Shown: positions 39,541 through 51,777 of the stretch, piece after piece
How positions within the stretch are numbered: position 1 is the stretch's first letter
Layout: every line of letters begins with the position of its first letter
Source: Cymbidium sinense
Lineage: Eukaryota > Streptophyta > Magnoliopsida > Asparagales > Orchidaceae
NCBI GenBank assembly: GCA_021442155.1
Contig: JAKCPB010001405.1
Location: 1-64,000, forward strand
Length of the DNA: 64,000 bases
Direction: 5' to 3'
Translations under genes and position numbers: made by a program
The notes under the pieces: generated by a model
Database searches by the model: none
What the model saw: the letters and a program-made list of their open reading frames with translations, nothing else
Told to the model about the DNA's origin: nothing

Positions 39541-41328
39541 CCTTAAACCCTTAACTAAAACTAAAACCAAAAACCTAAAACCTAAACCCTAAACCATAAA
39601 CCCTAAACCCTAAAACTCTAAACCCTAAACCCTAAAAAGCTAAAAACCTAAACCTAAACTAAATAAAATGTAAAAATAAAATAAATAAAAAAACCTAAAC
39701 CAAAATAAAATAAAAAAAATAAAATAAATACAAACATAAACTAAAACCTAAACCTAAACCAAAAAATAAAAAATAAAAACTAAACTAAAATAAAATAAAT
39801 AAATATCTAAACTAAACTAAAAAAATAAAAAACCTAAATAAAATAAAAACTAAACATAAAATAAAAAATAAAATAAACTTAAAATAAAATAAAATAATCA
39901 CTAAATAAAACCCTAAACCTAAAAAATAAACATAAAAATAAATAAAAAATAAAAACTAAACCCTAAACTAAAAAAATAAACCAAAAATAAATATGAAATA
40001 AATAAAATAAATTAAAGCTAAACCTAAAATAAACTAAACTAAACCTAAGCCTAAATAAAAAAATAAAATAAATTAAAATAAACCTAAACCTAAATTAAAA
40101 ATAAAACATTAAAATAAACATAAAATAAACCTAAAACCTAAACCTAAAAATTAAAATAAAAAACCTAAATGAAAACCAAAAATAAAATAAAAAACCTAAA
40201 CCTAATAATGAAATAAAATAAAACTCAACCAAAAATAAACTAAACCTAAAATAAATTAAAATAAAAAAAGCTAAACTAAAATAAATAAACTAAATTATAA
40301 AAATAAAAAATAAACCTAAATAAAAAATTAAAAAATAAAATAAACTAAAATAAATAAAAATTAACTAAATTAACTAAAATCTAAATCTAAAGTTTAATTT
40401 TAAAAAAACATTAAACCCTAAACCCTAAATCCTAAACCCTAACCTAAATAAAAACCTAACCCTAAAAAAACCATAACCCCAAAGCCTAAAATAACCAAAC
40501 TTAAACCCTAAACCTTAACCCTAACCCTAAACCCTAAAACCTAAACTATAAACTAAAAATAAACCTAAACCCTAAAAAACCTAAAATCCTAAACCTAAAT
40601 TAAATTTAACCTAATAATAAGATAAATGAAATACTTAATCCTAAATATAATAAAAAATAAAATAAAATAAAAACTAAACCTAAAAATAAAATAAAAAATA
40701 AACTAAAATAAATTAAATAAAACCTAAATAAATTAAAAATAAAGTAAAAATTAAATAAAAAACCTAAATAAAATTAAAACTAAATTTAACATAAAAATAA
40801 AATAAACTAAAAATAAAATAAAATAAAAATGAAATAAAAACCTAAACCTAAAAAATAAACCTAAAAGTAAAACCTAAAAATAAATTTTTAAAAAACCTAA
40901 ACCCTAAAATAAAAAAAACACTAAACCTAAAATAAAAAGTAAAATAAACAAAATAAAATAAACTTAAACCTAAGCTTAAATAAACTAAACTAAAATAAAT
41001 AAAACCTAAACTTGAACCTAAAATAAAAATAAAATAAGCAAAATAAAATAAACCTAAACCTAAACTAAAATAAACTAAACTACAACAAATAAAATTTAAA
41101 CCTTAAACCCAAAACCCTAAACTAACCCTAATCACTAAACCCTAAGAAGCTAAAAACCTAAACCTAAACTAAATAAAACTTAAAAATAAAATAAATAAAT
41201 AAATAAACCAAAACCAAAATAAAATAAAATAAAATAAAAACAAAGATACCCTAAACCCTAAACACTAAAGTAACCCTAAACCATAAACTAATGCTAAACC
41301 CTAAACCTTAAATTAACCCTAAACCATA
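39541..41328 (+). repeat. Telomere-like satellite
   Basis: A short CCCTAAA block after the GRP tail, a long A-rich arm (39640-40380), a decayed boundary tag (AAAGTTTAATTTTAAAA near 40390), a CCCTAAA block, and a second, rearranged arm to 41240. Nothing else is visible. Confidence 0.86.
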
Positions 41329-41370
41329 AGAATGGGTGGAACCTTGACAGTAGGAGTATCACCATCAACT
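41329..41370 (+). pseudogene. GRP retrocopy D, 5' fragment
   Basis: AAGAATGGGTGGAACCTTGAC followed by ATCACCATCAAC is the standard start of the GRP copies (end of the RRM). It stops abruptly at about 41370. The continuation, TGCTCAGTCTAGAT, is found at 43781, so one retrocopy has been split by a 2.4 kb insertion. Confidence 0.75.
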
Positions 41371-41389
41371 AGGTTATAGTTCCTTATAA

Positions 41390-42960
41390 GATGCTTTAAA
41401 ATGTTTTAGTATATTATGGTATTATGCCTTATAGTCTATATTAATATAAATCATAAAAATATTGATATAATAAATCGATGATGAAATTTGTTGAATTTGA
41501 AGGGGAATTAGGTTGTAGTAAAGGTGTGCTATGCCACTTGTAGTCTAAAAAAGTAAGATTTTATCTTCAAAATAAATATTATTTATTGTAGCATAGTATA
41601 ACATCATATATCATAATATATATTCTGCACATTTTAAATTCTTTTAGTTTTTTATAATCATGCAATCAAGCCTACACTAGCATTATTTATAAAAATGTTG
41701 ATTTAGACTATAAAATGGTGGAATTTGGACAAATTCATAATAGCATGGCATCATAATATATTATTTCAATTTAAAATATGTAAGTCATATGACTCAAATA
41801 TATAGTTTTTTTATTGTTTAGACTAATTTTATGATTTTTTATCTTAAGCAATCCCTTATGATGTGATATGCAATATAATATAATAAAATATGTTATATTA
41901 TATTATAATATTGGATGACATAACATAGCATAGTATCATGCATTATAACATACTATTGTGTATTACTACTTATTGTTTAGCATATTCTAGTTTATTATAG
42001 TATGATGTAGTAGAGTTTGTACAGGTATAATTCATAAAAATACTGATTTATAATTTGAGATGATAGGATTTGGCCAAACTTAAGGTAAGCTTCAGGGAAC
42101 ATCATTAGGCTGACATAGTGTAGCATCATGCATTATAACATACTATTGTGTATTACTACTTATTGTTTAGCATATTTTAGTTTATTATAGTATGATGTAG
42201 TAGAGTTTGTATAGGTACAATTCATAAATATACTGATTTATACACAGATATGATGGGATTTGGCCAAACATAAGGTAAGCTTTAGGGAACTTCATTAGGT
42301 TGTGCTATGGTGTGTCATTTAATCAAAAGAATGGAATTTTCTATCCAAAATAAATGTTCATTTTTCAGCCAAATTTTATAAATTTTTTGCTTAAAGTGAT
42401 TCATTTTAAGGTGTAATGTAAGATAATATGTTATATGAAAGCATATTAAATTATTATGTACATAACAATATAACTTCACATATATATGAATGTGGTGCCA
42501 AGTTACTAAATGTTATTGGAAATTTTAGTATGTTTTACATTTTCATAATATATTTGGTCAAAACTCACAAAAATGTTAATTTTAATGTTAAGATGGAAGA
42601 ATTTGGCCAAATACAAGGCACAGACCAAGAAGAAACACTAAAATTATGCTATTTTGCAGGATTTTTAGCAAAAAAAAAAAACAATTTTACATCCAAAATG
42701 AACATTATTTATATTTTCAGAAAATTTTATTATTTGTTCCTTTTAAGTGATTATAATGAGGTGTAATGTTAGACAATATATTATATTATAGCAAATTATA
42801 ATATAACATTATATATTATAATATAATATAGTGTGTTAATTCACACTATAATATGTTTAGCATGACATTATATAGTTAATTTGAGCTTGCACCATCACAA
42901 ATCATAAAATGTTGATTACAATGTTAAGATTTTGTAATTTGAAAGAATACATTATTAGGA
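41390..42960 (+). repeat. Diverged AT-rich tandem repeat, about 357 bp unit
   Basis: Related blocks recur: TTATCTTAAGCAATCCCTTA (near 41838), TTTGCTTAAAGTGATTCATTT (near 42382) and GTTCCTTTTAAGTGATTATAA (near 42736). The last spacing is about 356 and the first about 548, equal to 358 plus an extra 190. The phrase GGATTTGGCCAAAC or its relatives recurs at about 41725, 42067, 42257 and 42600. These are at least three diverged units. Confidence 0.65.
41931..42305 (+). repeat. 190 bp direct duplication inside the AT-rich repeat
   Basis: CATTATAACATACTATTGTG occurs at 41941 and 42131, and the two 190-base copies stay nearly identical through AGTATGATGTAGTAGAGTTTG and GGCCAAAC.TAAGGTAAGC. They are much closer to each other than to other units, so this is the youngest event in the block. 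Confidence 0.85.
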
Positions 42961-43780
42961 TTTTAGTTGAAGTATTAAAGGTGTGCATAAGAGAAGAAAT
43001 AAGATTTGCTGAGAATTACATGTCAAGGATATGGAGGGAGATCTGGTAGGGGACCACACATGAATTGGACATGACATGTGAGGGGTGTATGTCGAGGCAT
43101 AAGAAGAAAATCTATAAGGTTTGATTGATTTTATTATATGATTTGTGGAAAGAAGACTGCTAGGGATAAGAATCTATAATCCTCCAAGGATTAAGATCAA
43201 ATTGACTTTAAATTTTTTTTGTTTTAATTAAGTGAGGCATATCTAGAGATATGGGCTTGAGTCTCGGGGATCGTGAACCTACTAGGGAAGCAGGTCCTAT
43301 CTGGGGATTAGGATTTGAGTTTGATTTCATAGATTTGTTTTGGGATGTAATCGCTGGGGATAAGAGTTTGGTTGGAGTTATTTAATTTAGAATCTACTAG
43401 GGGAGTTGGTTTAATTTGGTTACACTAGGGAGGTTAGTTTTGAATTTGATTTGTTTGCTTGACTTGTTTATATACGATTTGGGGGCTCCATTAGAAAAAA
43501 TTGTATGATTTAACTCCACTGGGGAAAATCAAATTGGGTTTAATTTCATCTGAGTTTGTGTATAGACCCAGTTGGTGTACGATGGACCTACTAAGAAGGA
43601 GCTATATCAAACTTGACCTACCACAAGTTTACAAATCCAAAGGGATAGTCTATTGGCTGTAGGGTAGAGCTAGCCAACCTATGGGGTTTCCTTTCAGTGT
43701 GCAATAGCAATGCTAGGAAAAAGGCATAGTAGACTTACATCTTCTAAAGTGATGAACAACTATTGGGGTGACTTGTTGGA
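42961..43780. other. Non-repetitive right part of the AT-rich insert
   Basis: About 0.8 kb of moderate-GC sequence without a usable ORF. Short motifs of the form CTACTAGGGRAG or CTGGGGATAAG recur irregularly (near 43150, 43280, 43305, 43350, 43395, 43425, 43520), which could be remains of a short tandem repeat. No family recognised. Confidence 0.4.
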
Positions 43781-44198
43781 TGCTCAGTCTAGATATAGTG
43801 GTGGAGGCGAAGGTGGAGGAGATGACATCGAGTGGTGGTGGGGATCCGAGGTGTCATGGATATGGAGGTGATGGTGAGCAAGGGTGGTTATGGAGGCGAG
43901 GAGCAATGTAGGTTAAAATGGTGGTGGCAGGGAGACATCGGGATATGATGGTGGATCGCTACTGAGATGCCGATGGTTCGATGGGAACTAGAAAAATCAA
44001 GAATGGATGATCCCATCTATTGATTATGGAATGCACATACAAGAGACAGTTCTAGTTATCAGGGTTTTGATTTGCTCTATGTGTGCTCATTTTTATCTAT
44101 GTTGTCCCTTGTCTCTTAGAAAACTTGGTGTGCTACTTGGTTGATGAAATAAAAAAGAAGAAATGTTGAATCTGAATTTTTTCTCTATTAAGAAAAAA
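43781..44198 (+). pseudogene. GRP retrocopy D, 3' fragment
   Basis: Resumes with TGCTCAGTCTAGATATAGTGG, i.e. the A-Q-S-R motif at the RRM/Gly-rich junction, and then follows the usual Gly-rich tail with many 1-3 base deletions, the W-R-N region (GGGAACTAGAAAAATC, with the Trp codon as a stop), the 3' UTR and an A-run near 44192-44198. It is followed by CCAAAAACCCTAAA. This copy is the left-most element of the 4 kb composite array. Confidence 0.8.
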
Positions 44199-44516
44199 CC
44201 AAAAACCCTAAATCCTAAATTAAAACTTGAACCCTACCCAAAACCCTAAACCCTAAACCCTAAGCCCTAAAAACCCTAAACCCTAAACCCTAAACCTAAA
44301 CCCTAAACCCTAAACCTAAACCCTAAACCCTAAACCTTAAAACCTAAACCCTAAACCCTAGACCCTAAACATTAAACTTTAAATAAACAAAAAATAAACT
44401 TAATATACTAAATAAACCTAAACCTACTAGTTTATTTAATTTAAAAAAAACAAATCTTGAACCCTAACTCCTAAACCCTAAACCTACAACACTAAACCTA
44501 TAACCTAGCTTAATAA
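44199..44516 (+). repeat. Satellite spacer between GRP D and LINE 2
   Basis: CCCTAAA block, abridged A-rich arm with the boundary tag (CCTACTAGTTTATTTAATTT at about 44423), then a short CCCTAAA stretch ending where the LINE begins. The order matches the spacer at 48230-48525. Confidence 0.85.
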
Positions 44517-47500
44517 CAATTGGAATGAGAACAAACTTGAGAACTAAATTCCTATTTCTATTTTTATCAAACTTTGCAACATCATTATCTTTTCTAATAA
44601 ACTAGATCAAACCCTTTTCAAGCTATCTTATAATGGTGATTTCGTTCTTAAAGGGGTTTGAAATTTAATTATAAATAAATAGAACACCTATAATGTTTCA
44701 TTAAACTTTGGAACAATATCATTCGCATTTCTTATTCAGTTTAGCTTGGAGAATTTTAATAACTTCATCCCGGTTGATTCCTTGCTCGCTTAAAGGGTTT
44801 TACTTACCATTTAACTACTATTATTGCTTTCATATTGAAAATGTTAATCATGTTTTTGTTAATGGTGATATTACTTCCAAACTTTGGATATGGTATGATG
44901 ATTTATTTAACACTAACTATTTTCATGGCTCTCTTTCATTATATCAACTTCTTTAGGTTTGTTTCCTTAAAATTATGAAAGGTCATATCAAAGTTTTAAT
45001 TACTATTAGCCTTATTTGGTTAATTTGGATGGATAGAAATGATGCTAAATATCGTGTCATCCCTATGAACCATAAAAGGATCCTTTTAGAACAAAAGAAA
45101 AAAAATTCATTCTATGTTTAATGCAAATTTAATTAACAATTTTCACTTTAGAGGTTATAAATTTGTGGCTAAAAAATGTGTATCACTTTGCATGATGTTC
45201 CTTCCTACAAGTATTAGGATTATACATTGGATTAAGCCTAAGATAAATTCTATTAAGATCAATACTGATGGTTCTATTTCCCAAACAAATATGGTCGTGG
45301 TGGAATTCTTAGGATTCTAAAGGCACTCCATTTGTGCTTTTGCCTACCCCTCAAAGCTTGTTCTATTATTTATGCTAAAACTCATGGTTAATAAAAGCTA
45401 TTGATATTTGTTTAAGTAAAGGCCTCTTTAATATTTAGATTGAAGTTGATGCTCTTTTTTACTTGATATGCTAATAATAAAATGGGAAATGTTGACTTAT
45501 TTTATCTTCTTAATCACACTAAAAGCTTCTTTCTCAAGTCTCGCAAAATTTCTCACATTCTTGAAGGTAATGCTTGTCCGATTGATAATTTGGGAGGGGA
45601 ATTAAATGAGCTCACTTTATTTGATAACTATAGCTTACCTAAGCATCTCAGGTGGTCTCAATTTGGATAACACCGACCCTTACCTCATTTTAACCTTCGC
45701 TTTTGTTGATCTTTGCTATGGTGGTTTTAATCTATTTTTTTGTTGTTATTTTGTGCTCCCTCACTAGAAAGTGGTCTTTGCTAAGTTTATTTCTATACTT
45801 ATACCCCTTCTCTTACCCCATTGTATACTTTCCTAACCTTTATTTAGGTCATTGTGGTGCTATTTTTAATTGGGTTCCCTATCCTCTAAGCCCAGTGGTT
45901 TTTAATTTGTAGCTTATGCTTTGTGTCTCTTATTGGGTTGTGGCTGTGCTAGATTTCAGCCTACCCCTTTTATCAATGAATGTTGGGTTTGCCTTTAGTT
46001 TTAGCTAGTTGGGGCCTTTTTTGAATTGGATTTATAGATGTTATGGCTGGTTCACTGTCGCTATTTGTTTTCATCTCATAGTTTTTGGGTTATTTTTTTA
46101 TGGCTTGTTGGCCTCTTATGTTTGGCTAGTTTTGGATTTTTTTTATGGCTCTTATTCTCCTTCCTAGTTTAGCTTAGAGGTTTCACTGGTTGGTTCCATC
46201 TGCCTTGTGAATTGGAGTTAGTTATTCTATGGTTGTTGTGCCCCCATTTTCTCCTTTGTAGTGACTGTATGGTCTTTGGGATTTGGAAGGGGTTTTGTTT
46301 GCCTCTGGCCTTGTTCCTTTCTTTATAGTTTTGCTGCTTGTGGTTGGGTGGTCCTCGTTCGCCTTTTATAGTTTGGTGACTACCATTTTTTCTTATTAAT
46401 TTTGGAGATTTCTAGGTGGTTGTGGCTTTGTCTCTTGTTCTTTTTTTTCCTTATTTTGGGCTTGTATTGGCTCTATGTTGGTTTTTGTTTTGTTTTGACC
46501 GGTTGTTGATATTTTGGTAGTTGGTTATCGGTGGATGTGTTGTGTTTGATGGTTGGTTTAGGTGCTTTGGTTGAGTTCCTTTGGTTGGGTTTCTGTCCGC
46601 TTCTGGTTGGTTATCCTCTCTAGTGTAGATATTTTCCTTTGTTCTTGCTTCTCGATTTGGTTGTTTTCTCACTTCATCCTATTGGCTATTATCTCTGGGT
46701 GGTTTTAGTGGCTATTTTGTGGAGGATATGAGCTCTATCATTTTTTTTGGTCTTATTTTAGGACTTATTATTGAGGGTTGCTTGAGGGGTTTTTTTTGTG
46801 GCTATTGTCTTGCCTTGATGCTGCCATGGCTTGTGTGTGTGCTTTTATGTTAGTTAGTATCATTAGTTTAGTTGGCTCTCCATTTCTTGATTTTCCTCTT
46901 GGTTGGTGATGGTGGATTTTCCTTTGCTTGCCTTGGTGGTGGTTTTGATGGTAATTTATGGATGCCCTCTTGGTCTCTCTATGTTATGGCTTTCCTTTCT
47001 CTGGTGTTGCTTATCTTCTACTATTTTGCTATATAGGTGGAGGTTTTGCCCTAGGATTTGGATTACTAGTGCTCAAAATAGTTTGGGTTATTTCTCACCA
47101 CTCCCTCATCAGAACTTCTACCGGGCTTGATGTTTAGTCTATTGTGGGTTATGCTGTGCTAGCTAGCTATTTTTCTCTATTTTTTTTGTGCAGAACTGGA
47201 TCACAATGGATTATTTTGCTTTGGATGGTTGCTTATAGTAGGTATACTGGCTATGATGGCCTTGATATTTCCCCATATCTTCTCTCTAGTTGGTATCATA
47301 CATATGATTGTAACCCTTCCCATGAAGTTTATATACTCATTTGTATTGTTGCCCCTTGAGATGATCTTAACTGAGCTGACCTTCTCTTCTCCTCTTTCTA
47401 AATTATTTACTTTATCATTTTCCCATGAGCTATGACCATTGCCTTTGTAGTGTTTTGCAAATTTATTTTGTTGGAACTTCATGATGGAATGATCTTTACT

Positions 47501-47773
47501 CAACCAACTCAAGTATTGATGTGGATCTTGCTTATCTTCCCTTCTCAAAGGGATCATGAGCTACTGCTGATCAGTCCTTTTCCTATTTTCTTAAGTTTTA
47601 TTAATCTTTTTTGTGACTTTTCTCATTCTCTTTTATTTTCTTTTTCATTGTACTTAGATTGGAGTTTAGCTCTTTAGGTTTCTTACAAGCAAGAGAAATT
47701 TGAGCTTTACCCCTTTTAAGGACATTGTATCCTTTATTTTTATGGTAATAAAATTCTAACTTTCCTAAAAAAA
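44517..47773 (+). mobile_element. 5'-truncated LINE 2 (L1 type)
   Basis: A 3.26 kb copy of the same LINE family as the 20.5 kb element. It lacks ORF1, endonuclease and most of RT, starts at AGCTTAATAACAATT, contains the zf-RVT-like and RNase H regions, a 2.1 kb T-rich 3' region, AATAAA at 47747 and an A-run at 47767-47773. Truncation at the 5' end is the usual result of incomplete target-primed reverse transcription. Its twin at 48526 has the identical truncation. Confidence 0.85.
45215..45690 (+). pseudogene. RNase H domain of LINE 2, broken
   Basis: WIKPKINSIKINTDGSISQT is readable at about 45220-45285, with the catalytic-type T-D-G-S at 45264-45275 intact; both other LINE copies have lost it to deletions. 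The C-terminal end reads KISHILEGNAC, then IDNLGGELNELTLF. A deletion has removed most of the V-D-F-L-A segment that follows N-A-C in the twin copy. The domain is thus damaged at the opposite end from its twin. Confidence 0.75.
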
Positions 47774-47784
47774 CCTAAACCCTA

Positions 47785-48229
47785 TGAATGGGTAGAACCT
47801 TGATGAAAACATCACCATCAACCTGCTTAGTCTAGATCTGGAGTGGCGCGGATGCAATGATTATCATAGTGGTGGGGCATCTGAGGTGCATTGACATGGA
47901 GGTGGTGGTAAGCAATGGTGGTTATGAAGGCATGAGGAGTGGTGAAGGTTACATGGTGGTGGAGGGAGAGAACCGGGATATGATGGTGGATCCGCTACTT
48001 GAGAGGTGGGTGGTTCTGGGAACAAAGACTAAAGAATGGTCGATGACCGCCGCTTATGGAACTGTCTTTAGTAGAGATTCTAGTTATCTAGGGTTTTTGA
48101 TTTGCTCTATGCCTGCTCATTTTTTATCTATGTTGTCGCTTGTGTCTTAGAAAACGTCATGTGTTACTTGGTTGATGAAATAGAAAAGAAGAAATGTTGA
48201 ATATGAATTTGTTCTCTATTAAAAAAAAA
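47785..48229 (+). pseudogene. GRP retrocopy E
   Basis: Begins TGAATGGGTAGAACCTTGATG only 12 bases after the LINE 2 tail. GCTTAGTCTAGATCTGG corresponds to A-Q-S-R-S-G with the Gln codon changed to a stop. The Gly-rich tail is broken (the frame 47857-48150 is shifted). AAGACTAAAGAATGG at about 48025 covers the W-R-N end and what was probably a TAA stop. The 3' UTR and A-run (48220-48229) match copy F. Confidence 0.8.
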
Positions 48230-48525
48230 CTAAAAACCCTAAATCCTAAACTAAAACCTAAACCTTGAACCTAAAACCTATATCCTAAACCCTAAACTCT
48301 AAACCCAAAAACCCTAAACCCTAAACTCTAAACCCTAAACTCTAAAGCCTAAACCTAAACCCTAAACCCTAAACCCTAAATAAATAAGTAATAAACTAAA
48401 TATACTAAATAAATTAAACCTATCGATTTACTTAATTTTAAAAAAAAACCTTAAACCCTAAATCCTAAACCCTAAACCATAAACCCTAACCCTAAAACTA
48501 ACCCTAAACCCTAAACCTACTACCC
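48230..48525 (+). repeat. Satellite spacer between GRP E and LINE 3
   Basis: CCCTAAA block, short A-rich arm, boundary tag (CCTATCGATTTACTTAATTT at about 48418), CCCTAAA stretch. It is the counterpart of 44199-44516. Confidence 0.85.
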
Positions 48526-51500
48526 AGCTTAATAATAATTAGAATGAAAACAAACTTGAGAACTATATTCTGATTTCTATTTTTGATAAGTTTTGTAACA
48601 TCGCTATCTTTTCTAATAAATCGGTTCAAATACTTTTCAAGCTCTCTAACAATGGTGACTTAATTCTTAAAGAGGTTTGGAATTTTATTAGAAATAAATA
48701 GAATACCTCTAATTTTATCATTAAACTTTGGAACAATATCATTCCCATTTCTTATTCAGTTTTAGCTTGGACAATTTTGAATAACTTCATATGGTTGATT
48801 TCTTGCTCTGGCTTAAAGGGATTTACTTACTTGCTAAGTGCTATTGTTGCTTTCATATTGAAAATGTTAATCATGATTTTGCCAATGGTGCTATTGTTTC
48901 AAAACTTTGGATATATGATGATTTATTTAACACTAACTATTTTCATAGCTTTTCATTATATCAACTTCTTGAAGTTTGTTTTCATAAAACTGAAAGGTCA
49001 TATCAAAGATTTTATTACTATTACCCTTATTTGGTTCATTTGGATGGATAGAAATGATGCTAAATATCATGGCATCCCTATGAACCATAAAAGGATCCTT
49101 GCTTGAACTAAAGAAAAATTCTTGCTTTGTTTAATGCAAACTTAATTAGCAATTTTCACTTTATAGGTTATAAATTTGTGCTAAAAAATTGGGTAACACT
49201 TTGCATGATGATCCTTCCTACAAGAGTATTAGGATTATACATTGGATTAAGCCTAAGAAAATTCTATTAAGATCAATCGATGGTTATGTTTCCCAAACAA
49301 ATATGGTGGTAGAATTCTTAGGATTCTAAAGGCATTGTCATTTGTGTTTTGCCTACCCCTCAAAGCTTGTTCTATTATTTATCGAACTCATGATTGTTAA
49401 CAAAGCTATTGATATTTGTTTAAGCAAAGGCCTCTTAAATATTTGGATTGAAGTTAATGCTCTTCTTTTACTTGATATTCTCAATAATAATAATATGGGA
49501 AATGGTGACTTATTTTATCTTCCTAATCACACTATAAAGCTTTTTTCTCAAGCTTGCCACAAAATTTCTCACATTCCTCATGAAGGTAATGCTTGTGTTG
49601 ATTTCTTGGCTAATTTGGGAGGGGAATTAAATGAGCTCACTTTATTTGGTAAACATAGCTTACCTAAGCATCTGTGTGGTCTGGTCAATCTGGATAACAG
49701 ACTATCTTAATTTATTTTAATTTATGCTCTTTTGTTGATCTTTGCTATGGTGGTTTTATTGAGTCTATTTTTTGTTGGTTTTATGCTCCCTCACTAGGAA
49801 GTGGTTTTTACTGAGTTTCTTTCTATACCTAAACCCCGTTCTATACTTACCTGACCTTTTTGGGTCGTAGGTTTTAATTGGTTTCCTATCCTCTAAGGGG
49901 TGGTTTTCTATGGCTCATGCTTTGTGTCTTCCTGGGTTGTGCTTGTGATTTTAGCCTACCCCTTTTACCAATGAATGTTGGGTTTGCCTCTGGTTTTGGA
50001 TGGTTGTGGCCTTTTTTGAATTAGATTTGCAAATGCTATGGTTGGTTTTACTGGTTGTTGCTATTTATTTCTTTCATCTACCTGGCTATTTTCGATGGTT
50101 ATTTTTTCATGGCTGTTGTTGGCCTCTTCTAGCTTGGCTTAGTTTTGGGTTTTTTTGTGGTTATTGTTCTCTTTCTTGGTTTGATTGAGGTTTCGCTAGT
50201 TGGTTCCATCTCCCTGAATTGAGTTAGATGTTATGTGGTTATTGTCCCCATTTTCTCCTTTGTAGTGATTATCATTTTGGGATTTGGAAGGGGTTTTTTT
50301 GCCTCTAGCTTATTCCTTTCATTATGGTTTTGCTGCTTGTGGTTGGGTGGTCCTCCTTGGCCTTTTTTAAATTGGCTGGGTGACTACCATTTTTGTTTCT
50401 TGGTTATTTTGAAGATCTCCAGGTGGGTTGTGGTTTTTGTCTGTTCTTTTTTTTTTTTCTATATTGGCTCTATTTCAGTTGGTTTTGTTATCGATGGCTA
50501 GTTGGCTATTTTTGGTGGGTTGGTTGGCTGTGGATGTGTTGGTCGTGTTGGATGGTTGGTTTAGGTCTTTTAGTTGGGTTTCTAGTTTGTTGGTTGGTTA
50601 TCCTCTCTTGGTGTAGTTATTTTTCCTTTATTTTTGCTTCCCAATTTGTGTTGGTCGCTTTGACTTCACCACTACTCATCCTTGGTCTCGGGTGGTTTTT
50701 GGCTATTTTGTTGGTGGAGGATATGAGCTCTTGTGGTTTTGGTCCTTTTAGGACTTGTTGTTGGGGTTTGGCTACTGAGGGGTTTTATGGCTTTCCCTTG
50801 GATGCTTGTCCTGGCTTAGTTGAGTTTATTTATGTTGGTATTGACTACCTTTGGTTTAGTTGGCTCCCTTATTTCTTGATATTTTCCTCTTGGTTGGTGA
50901 TGGTGGATTTGCTTTTTTTGCTGCCTTGGTGGTGGTTTTGATGGTAATTTTGGTTTCCCTCTTGGTCTCTCTATGTTTTAGCTTTCCTCTCCTCGCTTAT
51001 CTTCTACTATTTTATTATTTGGGTGGAGGTTTTGCCCTTGATTTGGATTGCTAGTGCTCTAGAGATAGTTGGGGTTCTTCTGGCCACTGACCATGCTGTA
51101 ACTTCTAGGATGTTGGGTTTATGTGTTTGGTCTATTATGGGTTTTGGTTGGTGGTTGGTCACTACTACTATTTTATTTTCTTTTTTTGGTGCAAGGACTA
51201 CATCACTATGGATTATTTTGCCTTGGATGGTTGCTTATATTAGTATGGATATGATGGCCTTGATGTTTCCCATATCTTCTCTAGTTGGTAACCCCTTCTC
51301 ATGAAGTTTGGATGCTCATATGTATTATTGTCTTGAGATGATCTAAATTGAGTCCAACTTTCTTTCTCTCTTTCTAAATTGTTTACTTTATCATTTTTCA
51401 TTGAGCTATAACCATTGCCTTTGTAGTATTTTGCAGATTTCTTTTGTAAGTTGGAACTTCTCGATGGAATGATCTTTACCAACTCAAGTACTATTGATAT

Positions 51501-51765
51501 GGAGCTTGCTTATCTTGCCTTCTCAATGGGATCATGAGTTCACGACTAGTCCTTTTACTATTTTCTTAAGTTAGTCCTTTTGTGTATTTTCTCATTTGCT
51601 TTTATGCTATTCTTTTGCTCTTTATTTTTTTTTTCCATTATACTTAGATGGGGTTTAGCTTTTAGGTTTCTTGTAGCTCTGAGTAGTAGAAATTTGAGCA
51701 TTACCCTTTAAGGACATTGTATCCTTTATTTTATGGTAATAAAATTCTAATTTTCCCTAAAAAAA
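48526..51765 (+). mobile_element. 5'-truncated LINE 3 (L1 type)
   Basis: A 3.24 kb twin of LINE 2 with the same 5' breakpoint, the zf-RVT-like block (FHIENVNHDFANG near 48860-48895), RNase H, a T-rich 3' region, AATAAA at 51738 and an A-run at 51759-51765. It differs from LINE 2 mainly by 1-4 base deletions and scattered substitutions, as expected of unselected duplicates. The T-rich 3' region gives several long hydrophobic frames (for example 50393-50941) without recognisable domains. Confidence 0.85.
49220..49710 (+). pseudogene. RNase H domain of LINE 3, broken
   Basis: The C-terminal half is intact: ISHIPHEGNACVDFLANLGG at about 49565-49625, with the H-E-G-N-A-C-V-D codons at 49579-49602, followed by LPKHLCGLVNLDN. 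The N-terminal TDGS is destroyed (AATCGATGG where LINE 2 has AATACTGATGG). The 122-codon frame 49342-49710 is the largest surviving piece of this domain in the window. Confidence 0.75.
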
Positions 51766-51777
51766 CCTAAACCCTAA

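Larger units (their letters stand above)
41371..43780. mobile_element. 2.4 kb AT-rich insertion inside a GRP retrocopy
   Basis: The insert interrupts GRP copy D between codons of the RRM end and the Gly-rich tail. I see no terminal inverted repeats, LTRs, poly-A or convincing target-site duplication, so the class is unknown. The left 1.6 kb is a diverged tandem repeat family (separate entry); the right 0.8 kb is non-repetitive. The 112-codon frame at 42428-42766 lies within the tandem repeats and has no counterpart in neighbouring units, so it is not called as a gene. Confidence 0.55.

Noticed and set aside
42428..42766. 112-codon frame in the AT-rich insert
   Set aside because: It spans tandem-repeat units whose neighbours do not keep the frame, and has no recognisable motif.
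50393..50941. Long hydrophobic open frames (182 and 93 residues nearby; similar at 26126, 28001, 28531) suggesting membrane proteins
   Set aside because: They lie in the T/G-rich 3' region of LINEs, overlap in several frames and are not kept between homologous copies. Base skew explains their Leu/Phe/Trp content.
44517..51765. LINE 2 and LINE 3 as two independent insertions
   Set aside because: Identical 5' truncation, identical flanking spacer and identical junction to the next GRP copy show duplication of one insertion.
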